This document shows positions 1 through 5,600 of a stretch of DNA of 7,619 bases, piece after piece. The notes beneath the pieces are model-generated. The model worked only from the letters and a program-made list of their open reading frames with translations, ran no database searches and was not told the origin of the DNA. Positions within the stretch are counted from its first letter, which is position 1; each line of letters starts with the position of its first letter. The position numbers and the translations under genes were made by a program. The DNA comes from JASJBU01 sp965372385 (GTDB lineage: Bacteria; Pseudomonadota; Gammaproteobacteria; Chromatiales; Chromatiaceae): positions 1 through 7,619 of the forward strand of contig CBDVCD010000166.1 in NCBI GenBank assembly GCA_965372385.1, in the 5' to 3' direction.

Positions 1-8
1 CATTACTT

Positions 9-42
9 CCCCTCCCCCCAGCCCCCTCCCGGTGGGAGGGGG
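9..42. repeat. C-rich tract plus GC hairpin (intergenic repeat, copy 1)
   Basis: Four C-runs (9-12, 14-19, 22-26, 28-30) are separated by loops of 1-2 nt, so the minus strand has a canonical G-quadruplex pattern. The last two runs also form the left arm of a perfect 9-bp hairpin (22-30 with 34-42, loop GGT). No T-run follows, so it is not a standard intrinsic terminator. A second copy with the same plan is at 2566-2600. C-rich hairpins of this general kind are common dispersed intergenic repeats in proteobacteria; the family assignment is from memory of such sequences. Confidence 0.7.
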
Positions 43-101
43 AGTTTCTGGACGGGTACTATTTAATCTGTTCCCCCGCCGAGTACCTACGACTCAGGAT
101 G

Positions 102-144
102 TAAGTAATATTACGGACACGGGGTTAAGTAAATGTGCGGACAT
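102..144 (+). repeat. Two imperfect 19-nt direct repeats, 24-nt period
   Basis: Bases 102-120 and 126-144 both fit TAAGTAA-N5-CGGACA with all 13 fixed positions identical. The first copy contains the 10-bp palindrome GTAATATTAC (105-114). The second runs into a small dyad GCGGA/TCCGC (137-141 with 150-154). They lie about 95-135 nt upstream of the first small gene, where paired regulator sites would be plausible. I recognise no known regulator motif. Confidence 0.6.
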
Positions 145-176
145 ACATATCCGCGTCATTCACCTATCATTTTCCC

Positions 177-192
177 TTAGACGCTTAGACGC
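177..192 (+). repeat. Perfect tandem 8-mer TTAGACGC x2
   Basis: TTAGACGC is repeated back to back without mismatch, 45 nt upstream of the 32-residue reading frame. A TATCAT box (165-170, five of six matches to TATAAT) would place a transcription start at about 177, the first base of the repeat, but no convincing -35 accompanies it. It could be a regulator half-site pair or simply a slippage product. Confidence 0.45.
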
Positions 193-237
193 AAGCCTCA
201 TTTGCGTTACCTCAGTGTTGTTAACGGGAAATCGGTT

Positions 238-336
238 ATGCGAAAGTATGAACTGGAGATGGTGCTTCTTGTTTCCGCCTTAGTGCTGTTTGCCAGCATG
301 GTCGCCACCGTATACGAAGTTTATCCGTTCAGGTAA
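238..336 (+). CDS. Putative 32-residue single-helix membrane peptide
   Basis: The frame runs from ATG 238 to TAA 334-336 and is short enough to be missed by ordinary gene calling. The product has a charged N-terminus (MRKYELE), one hydrophobic stretch of about 18 residues (8-25, MVLLVSALVLFASMVATV) and a short tail ending YEVYPFR. This is the profile of a one-pass inner-membrane microprotein, with the positive N-terminus predicted to stay in the cytoplasm. A weak Shine-Dalgarno-like GGGAA (226-230) sits 7 nt before the start. The next gene begins 46 nt downstream in the same direction, so they could be co-transcribed. I recognise no family. The hydrophobic helix is the main argument that it is real; a chance frame of this length cannot be excluded. 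Confidence 0.45.
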   Translation: MRKYELEMVLLVSALVLFASMVATVYEVYPFR

Positions 337-355
337 TTCTGATCCTGGTCAGAAT
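336..355 (+). promoter_or_regulatory. Stem-loop between the two small genes
   Basis: ATTCTGA (336-342) and TCAGAAT (349-355) form a perfect 7-bp stem with a 6-nt loop. It begins in the TAA of the 32-residue frame and ends 17 nt before the GGAG ribosome binding site of the next gene. It has no T-run. It could be a processing or stability hairpin, or an operator dyad. Confidence 0.4.
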
Positions 356-382
356 GGGTAGTAGTTATTATAGGAGATTACA

Positions 383-577
383 ATGAGAGACACGGCCATC
401 ATTCGACGCGGTATGGACGCCATCCGGCGCATTTCCCGCTTTTTCTCGTCAGCCGAACCGGCGGTCCGGCACAATATCGTGTTGGCAAAGTGGGAACAAC
501 ACTACGATGCATACCCCGACAGCTTTTCGCGCCGGCAGCAGCACAGCATTCTGAACTACCTTACGCCGGCGGACTGA
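383..577 (+). CDS. Small basic hypothetical protein, 64 aa
   Basis: The ATG at 383 has a good ribosome binding site, GGAG at 373-376 with 6-nt spacing, which is the main evidence that this short frame is translated. The N-terminal half is basic and amphipathic: residues 4-21 alternate arginines (R8, R9, R15, R16, R19) with I, M, F, ending in FF, consistent with a membrane- or nucleic-acid-associated helix. The second half is polar with W37 and several H, Q, R, D residues. There is no signal peptide, no full membrane span and no cysteine. I do not recognise a family. The stop at 575-577 lies 29 nt before the start of the LRR gene, so the two are probably one transcript. Confidence 0.6.
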   Translation: MRDTAIIRRGMDAIRRISRFFSSAEPAVRHNIVLAKWEQHYDAYPDSFSRRQQHSILNYLTPAD

Positions 578-606
578 CGGGAGCCGCGCGATTTCAAGGC
601 AAGATC

Positions 607-1053
607 ATGTCCATCGAGCTTAAAGATTACCTTTTTAAGTCTGGAGCCACCCTGGTCCTGCACGGGGTAAGGGAACTGGTAGATGCCGACCTTGCGCAAT
701 TGCGTGACTTTTCGGAGAGGCAGAGAGCGGCGATCACTTCCGTTGTTATTTCCAATACGTGCATCACCGGCGAGTGTTTCCAGCATCTGGCGCTTCTGCC
801 AAATCTAATAGCTCTGTACGGCGGTGGAACTCGGGTAAAAGACGATGCACCGTTTGATCTGCTATCGAGAACCATTGAGATACTTAACCTGGATCGTACC
901 GAAATCAGCGAGAGGTGCATCTTGAAGCTAAGGAACCTACCACGCTTGAGGTTGCTTAGTCTTCGGCAGACCGGCATTACGGATAACGGCCTTCATCTCA
1001 TGGGTGCCATGCCGAGCCTCCGCGAGTACTACCTACAAGCGGCACGATTGTAA
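607..1053 (+). CDS. Leucine-rich-repeat protein, 148 aa
   Basis: The frame is open from 490, but ATG 607 is preferred. It follows the previous gene cleanly, has AAGG (596-599) 7 nt upstream, and the extra upstream residues are low-quality sequence overlapping the 64-residue gene. An N-terminal cap (1-42) precedes four repeats of 23-24 residues: about 43-66, 67-89, 90-113 and 114-137, with a fifth strand at 138-148. The clearest are IEILNLDRTEIS and LRLLSLRQTGITDNGLHLM, matching the LxxLxLxxTxIxDxGL pattern of ribonuclease-inhibitor-like or cysteine-containing bacterial LRRs. Such proteins form curved solenoids for protein binding and have no catalytic role. No signal peptide is seen, so it is probably cytoplasmic. 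The protein ends just after the first strand of repeat five, so the C-terminal cap is minimal or lost. The partner is unknown; the 64-residue upstream protein is a candidate by position only. Confidence 0.75.
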   Translation: MSIELKDYLFKSGATLVLHGVRELVDADLAQLRDFSERQRAAITSVVISNTCITGECFQHLALLPNLIALYGGGTRVKDDAPFDLLSRTIEILNLDRTEISERCILKLRNLPRLRLLSLRQTGITDNGLHLMGAMPSLREYYLQAARL

Positions 1054-1096
1054 GCGAACACACGATGCAGCGACTTAAAAACTACCGAAAACGCTA

Positions 1097-1165
1097 TGAC
1101 AGGGGCCAGGGTTGATTGATTTTGGAAAGGGGCTTATCAGAATAATTCAAACCCGGCCCCTGTCA
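1097..1165. repeat. 69-nt inverted-repeat element, possible MITE or REPIN-like
   Basis: The arm at 1097-1113 (TGACAGGGGCCAGGGTT) is complementary to 1150-1165 (AACCCGGCCCCTGTCA) with one unpaired base. The inner 36 nt are AT-richer and can pair only weakly. Direct repeats ACGCT flank it (1091-1095 and 1165-1169), which could be a 5-bp target duplication. It has no coding capacity. It could be a non-autonomous miniature element or a REP-type palindrome; as a transcript it would form a strong hairpin ending the LRR transcript, but no T-run follows. Confidence 0.55.
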
Positions 1166-1187
1166 CGCTTGTTTCCACAAGAGAAAT

Positions 1188-1193
1188 TATAAT
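1188..1193 (+). promoter_or_regulatory. Consensus -10 box TATAAT overlapping the dioxygenase start region
   Basis: A perfect TATAAT lies 5 nt before the ATG at 1199, which would place transcription initiation at about 1199-1200, on the start codon itself. I see no -35 match at 16-18 nt and no TG extension. It may give a leaderless transcript or be chance in an AT-rich patch. Confidence 0.35.
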
Positions 1194-1198
1194 TTGTC

Positions 1199-1888
1199 AT
1201 GCACAAGCAGACAAAAGGGACTGATGCAACCGCCAGAGCATTCACCATTAGTGAGGTGGCGGGGTGGGAACACCGGTTAAGAGATGTTATCAAGGGTTTC
1301 CGTGGCAAGGACCACGACCCGCAGTGCGGCAGTAGTGCACTGAAAAGAGCAGCACAAAGCCTCCACGACGAACTCAATACCCACCAAGGGTATCTTGATG
1401 CCTTGGAAAGCGCCGCCCGGTTTGCGCCCAGGGAAAGGCGTCCGTGGGGCTGGCACCCGTTGATTGATACCCCATTCTTGCGGGTTGATTTAATCAGCCT
1501 GCACCGTTTTTTCTCTATTCCCCTGCACGACCACCCCAACGCTTGGGGTGCGCAACGGATCGTTTCCGGAAAAGTGCGAATACGGCAATACCAGTTCGCT
1601 CCGGATGCCGATCAGCGTCACACCTTAGTGTCACTCGGGCAGGTTGCAGACCGTGTCCTGGTCAAAGGCGAGAATGCCACCTTCACACCTTCATTTGGAA
1701 ACCTTCATGAACTGGAGTCCATCAGCCCACGCTGCGTGGTGCTGAGCATGATGGTCAATCCCTACAGGCCGCAGGATGGTTCCTTGTACTACCAGGTGCC
1801 TTTCACGCTACGCGGAAACACAGGACTTTATAACCGGATTAGAAAACGCTCAGCTACGCGAGTAGGGCTGGATTCAATGACAAGGTAA
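1199..1888 (+). CDS. Cupin thiol dioxygenase, PCO/ADO-like, 229 aa
   Basis: The core IPLHDHPNAWGAQRIVSGK (residues 107-125), followed by VRIRQYQF, matches the first cupin motif of plant cysteine oxidase and 2-aminoethanethiol dioxygenase enzymes (PLHDHPxM...GxxxxxxY). FGNLHELESI (167-176) matches their second motif (N-[IL]-H-E-[IL]-E). The expected three-histidine iron ligands are H110, H112 and H170. This family uses Fe(II) and O2 to oxidise a thiol to a sulfinate; the substrate (free cysteine, cysteamine or an N-terminal cysteine) cannot be told from sequence. A region of about 90 residues precedes the barrel, polar and partly helical, with C43 the first of two cysteines. YRPQDGSLYYQVPF (189-202) resembles the YY segment near the C-terminus of the family. 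ATG 1199 is the first possible start after an in-frame TAA (1190-1192). The only purine tract, AAGAGA at 1179-1184, is 14 nt away, so the ribosome binding site is poor. A classical cysteine dioxygenase is the alternative; the NLHE motif argues against it. Confidence 0.7.
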   Translation: MHKQTKGTDATARAFTISEVAGWEHRLRDVIKGFRGKDHDPQCGSSALKRAAQSLHDELNTHQGYLDALESAARFAPRERRPWGWHPLIDTPFLRVDLISLHRFFSIPLHDHPNAWGAQRIVSGKVRIRQYQFAPDADQRHTLVSLGQVADRVLVKGENATFTPSFGNLHELESISPRCVVLSMMVNPYRPQDGSLYYQVPFTLRGNTGLYNRIRKRSATRVGLDSMTR

Positions 1889-1894
1889 CAGTAA

Positions 1895-1917
1895 CGATTG
1901 ATACCTGATTTCAATCG
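1895..1917 (+). promoter_or_regulatory. Perfect 7-bp dyad in the dioxygenase-sel1 spacer
   Basis: CGATTGA (1895-1901) is the exact reverse complement of TCAATCG (1911-1917), with a 9-nt loop. It lies 6 nt after the dioxygenase stop and 5 nt before the GGGGAG ribosome binding site of the next gene. It could be an operator or an RNA stem that affects access to that site. No T-run, so a terminator is unlikely. Confidence 0.35.
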
Positions 1918-1937
1918 ATGTCGGGGAGAAATTGAAT

Positions 1938-2405
1938 ATGGAAAACAGGAGCCACACCATCAAACAACTACTGTTATCAGCCGTGGTTGGAGGGATGATC
2001 GGTCTGTCGCCCACCGCACTCAATGGAGCTGAGCACGAACTCGGACTGGATGCATTCAATAAGGGGCAATACACTAAAGCCTATCGATTGATCAAGGTGA
2101 GCGCGGAAAGAGGTGAACTGAACAGCCTGTTCATCCTGAGCACGTTGTACCAGCTTGGACTGGGGGTTGAGATAGACGAATATGAGGCGTTTCACTGGTG
2201 CAAAATGGCTGCCGAAGAGGGTCACCTTGAGGCACAATTCCAACTCGGACTGATGTACCTTGAGGGTGAAGGTGTTACGGAAGATGAGACAGAGGCTCAG
2301 AAATGGCTGTGGGCGGCAGCGGACCGGGGATACCCTCAGGCAAGCGAGGTGCTCACCTACATATTATCCGATGATTACCACCAAGAGTTCGGTATTGGCT
2401 GTTGA
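1938..2405 (+). CDS. Exported Sel1-repeat protein, 155 aa
   Basis: ATG 1938 is chosen over the in-frame TTG at 1932 because GGGGAG (1923-1928) lies 9 nt from the ATG but only 3 nt from the TTG. Residues 1-31 form a Sec signal peptide: R5 and K9, a hydrophobic core LLLSAVVGGMIGL (11-23), and probable cleavage after LNGA (A31). The mature protein holds about three Sel1-like repeats (a TPR variant): about 33-62, 64-98 and 100-136. Signatures are LYQLGLGVEIDEYEAFHWCKMAAEEGHLEA and LGLMYLEGEGV..AQKWLWAAADRGYPQA in outline. Such proteins form helical solenoids that mediate protein contacts in the periplasm or at the envelope. Two cysteines, C88 and the C-terminal C155, could pair in the periplasm. 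The gene starts 49 nt after the dioxygenase stop, so co-transcription is possible. The partner is unknown. Confidence 0.85.
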   Translation: MENRSHTIKQLLLSAVVGGMIGLSPTALNGAEHELGLDAFNKGQYTKAYRLIKVSAERGELNSLFILSTLYQLGLGVEIDEYEAFHWCKMAAEEGHLEAQFQLGLMYLEGEGVTEDETEAQKWLWAAADRGYPQASEVLTYILSDDYHQEFGIGC

Positions 2406-2413
2406 AGAGGCAT

Positions 2414-2431
2414 ATCAGAATGAGTTCTGAT
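2414..2431 (+). terminator. Stem-loop just after the sel1 gene, weak terminator candidate
   Basis: ATCAGAA (2414-2420) and TTCTGAT (2425-2431) form a perfect 7-bp stem with a 4-nt loop, 8 nt after the stop codon. The position fits a 3' end, but the stem is AT-rich and no T-run follows, so it is more likely an RNA-stabilising or Rho-associated structure than an intrinsic terminator. Confidence 0.35.
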
Positions 2432-2565
2432 CTGCAATCGACCTGATTCCGTGCCAAGTGATGACATTGACGAGTTGGCAAATGGCTAAGTTCGAGAGTG
2501 TCGCGAGTTGTGTATGGAACGCCCCTTTTCTTAATGATCCAGCGTCAACAGAAGTTGATAAACCA

Positions 2566-2600
2566 CCCCCACCCTGGCCCTCCCCCTGCGAGGGGGAGGG
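2566..2600. repeat. C-rich tract plus GC hairpin (intergenic repeat, copy 2)
   Basis: C-runs at 2566-2570, 2572-2574, 2578-2580 and 2582-2586 give a G-quadruplex pattern on the minus strand. CCCTCCCCCT (2578-2587) and AGGGGGAGGG (2591-2600) form a perfect 10-bp hairpin with loop GCG. It sits between the convergent sel1 gene and hrpA and may block read-through from either side, although neither side has a T-run. The rest of the 279-nt spacer (2406-2684) holds only short dyads; a 55-codon frame through the repeat (2461-2628) looks spurious. Confidence 0.7.
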
Positions 2601-2639
2601 TATAGTTCTCCAGGTATCAATCCACTGAACTGTATAGGG

Positions 2640-2677
2640 GGTCAGAAGGTATTGCTGGCTGGTCTTCTTTTCTGATC
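2640..2677 (-). terminator. Weak inverted repeat downstream of hrpA
   Basis: GGTCAGAA (2640-2647) and TTCTGATC (2670-2677) pair in seven of eight positions around a 22-nt loop, 7 nt beyond the hrpA stop on its strand. No T-run follows in the hrpA direction, so termination here is doubtful. Confidence 0.2.
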
Positions 2678-2684
2678 ATTATCC

Positions 2685-5600
2685 TTACAGTCCCAGCTCC
2701 CGCCAGCGTTTTTCGATGCGCTTGAGGGAGATCGGATAGGCAGTACCCAGTTCCTGGGCGAACAGCGAGATCCGTAGCTCTTCGAAGTGCCAGCGCATCT
2801 CCTCGATGCGTTCGTCGATGCGATTGTTCTCGCGACAGCGTCGATCCCACTCCTGCCATGTTCCATAGGACTCGGCCATCTCGCGCAGGCGCTGCTGGTC
2901 CCTGGCAGCGGCATGCTTGAGCTTTTCCAGGCGCATCTGCATGGCCTGCAGATAGCGGGGCAACTCGGTGAGCTTATCCACCGGTGTCTGCTGCAGAAAG
3001 CCTTTGTAGATCAGCCGATCGAGCTGTTGCTGTATATCGCTGATGGAGGCGATCCAGTTGATCTGGGTAGTCTCCGCCAGGCGTTTTCTCACCTGCTGGT
3101 AGCGATTCATGATATCGGCAAACTGGGCACAGACCCGGTTGGTGACGAGCATTAGCTGTCCGATCCTATGCGCTACACTTTTTTGGAAAACCGGTTCATC
3201 GCGGATCTCCGGCTCCCCATCCAGGAAGGTCTGATCGACGATATGGAACACCAGTTCATCTTCCAGGCTGCGCCGCTGTTCCACCCTCAGCCCCTTGGGA
3301 GCATCCGGCACCTTGGTGTACTGCAGTCGCATGCGTGCCAGGTTGGGCAGATTCCTGCGCAGATAGCGGATGTCTTTGCTGAGCTTGAGCATGATCAGCC
3401 GCCGCACGCCCGCCTTGTGACTACGCTGAGCGGCGGGCTCGGAATCCAGCAGGCGGATCGCCACGCTCTCCCCCTCGTCCACCAGGGCTGGGAAGCCTAC
3501 CAGCCGGATACCGCCCTGCTCCACCGTCACACTGGATTGAAGCGTACCGAAATCCCAGGTCTTGAGGCCCATTTTCTCCATCCCGGGGGTCGCCAGCTGG
3601 TGCGGGCGACTCTGACCCTTTTTAGCTGCGAGCTGCTTCACTTCGGCCAGTTGGCGGCTGATGCCGAGGGTCTTGCCCTGCTCGTCCACTACCCGCACCT
3701 GCATGCGCAGGTGGTCAGGCAGACCGGCCTCACTCCAGGTATCCTCAGGGATGTGCACCCCGGTCATCTGCTTGAGCCGTTCCCCCAACACCTGCACCAG
3801 TGGCCGATCGGAGGCCTCCAGCCCCTTGAGGCAGGCATCCGCGTAATCCGGTACGGGCACGAAGGATTTGCGCAAGGACTTGGGCAGGCCACGCAACAGG
3901 CCGATCACCCGTTCCCGCAGCAGGCCGGGCACCAGCCACTGCAGGCGCTCTTCGGTGACCTGGTTCAGCACACTTTGGGGCACCACCAGGGCGACCCCGT
4001 CCGTCTGCTGGCCCGGATCGAAGTGGTATTCCAGGGGCAGCTGCATGCGGTTGATGGCCAGATGATCCGGGAACTGTTCTTCTGAGACCTTTCCCGCCTC
4101 TTCCCGCATCAGGTCGGACTCCTGAAGATAGAGCAGCTTGGGCTGCTGCTTGGAGATCTTCTTCAGCCATTTCTCGAATTCGGGGGTGTTGTAGATACCC
4201 TGCGGAATTCTCTTTTCATAGAACTCATAGATCCGTTCCTCGTCCACCAGGATATCCCGCCGACGTGACTTGGCCTCCAGATCCCGCACCGCCTCAATCA
4301 GCTCCTGACTATGCCGCCAGAAGGGGGCGCGGGTGTGGAAATCACCGTCCACCAAGGCGGAGCGGATGAAGATCTCCCTCGCCACTGGCGGGTCAATGGG
4401 GCCGAAGTTGATCTTGCGCCGCGCCACCAGGGTCAGACCAAACAGAGTGACCTTCTCATAGCCCGCCACCTGGCCACGCTTCTTCTCCCAGTGGGGTTCG
4501 GCGTAGCTGCGGTTGAGCAGATGGCCGGCGGTGGCTTCCACCCAGGCCGGTTGAATGGCCGCGACGGTGCGGGCGTAGAGCTTGGTGGTCTCCACCAGCT
4601 CCGCCGCCACTACCCACTTGGGTTGCTTCTTGAACAGCCCGGAGCCGGGAAAGATATGGAAATGGCTGTTACGCGTCCCCAGGTAGTCTCGCTCCTTGCC
4701 GCGGAAACCGATATGACTCAGCAAGCCGGTCAGCAGCGCGCGGTGGATCTCCTCGTAGTTAGCCTCGGCCTCGTTCTCCTTGAAGCCCATGTCGTGCATC
4801 TGCATGCGCAGCTGGGTATGGATATCGTGCCACTCCTGCATGCGGGTCCAGGAGAGAAAGTTGGCGCGGCAGTGTTTGCGGAACTTGTGTTTAGAGAGAT
4901 GCCGCCGTTGTTCCTCCATCTGGTCCCACAGCTGCAGATAACCGAGAAAGTCGGACTCTTCGTGTTTGAACTGGGCGTGGGCCTCGTCAGCCTGCTGCTG
5001 TTTCTCCAGGGGCCGGTCCCGGGGGTCCGGCACACTGAGGGCGGCAGCAATGACCATCACCTCCCGCAGACAGTGGGCGTGGGCGGCTGCCAGCAGCATG
5101 CGGGCGATGCGGGGGTCAACCGGCAGGCGCGCCAGTTGTCGGCCCAGCCGGGTGACCCGCTTGTCACCACCAACGGCGCCGATCTCCTCCAGCACCCGGT
5201 AGCCATCCTTGATCAGACGCGTGTCGGGCGGATCGACAAAGGGAAACCGGTCGATCTCGCCGAAGCCGAGCAGCTTCATCCGCAGGATGACCGAGGCCAG
5301 ATTGGTGCGCTGAATCTCCGGCTCGGTGAAGGGCTGGCGGGATTCGTACTCCTCCTCGGCGTAGAGGCGGATGCAGACACCCGCCGCCAGCCGGCCGCAG
5401 CGGCCCTTGCGCTGATCCGCTGAGGCCTGGGAGATGCGCTCCACCGGCAGGCGTTGCACCTTGCTGCGGTGGCTGTAGCGACTGATGCGGGCAAAGCCGG
5501 CATCGATCACGTAGCGGATGCCGGGCACCGTCAGGGAGGTCTCCGCCACATTGGTGGCGAGTACGATGCGTCGCTTGCCGTGGGGCTTGAACACCTGGCC

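Noticed and set aside
32..283. 83-codon frame starting with GTG in the first hairpin
   Set aside because: It starts inside the GC hairpin, lacks a ribosome binding site, crosses the repeat-rich leader and shows no protein-like pattern.
490..606. Upstream extension of the LRR frame
   Set aside because: It overlaps the 64-residue gene, which has the better ribosome binding site; ATG 607 has its own AAGG.
1147..1539. 130-codon minus-strand frame over the dioxygenase start
   Set aside because: It is antisense to a gene with clear cupin motifs and overlaps the inverted-repeat arm.
1896..2622. 12-bp perfect inverted match GATTGATACCTG (1896-1907) / CAGGTATCAATC (2611-2622) flanking the sel1 gene
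   Set aside because: A few 12-base matches are expected by chance in a window this size, and the match does not extend on either side.
2461..2628. 55-codon frame in the sel1-hrpA spacer
   Set aside because: It has no ribosome binding site, and its PPPPWPSPCEGEG section is just translation of the C-rich hairpin repeat.
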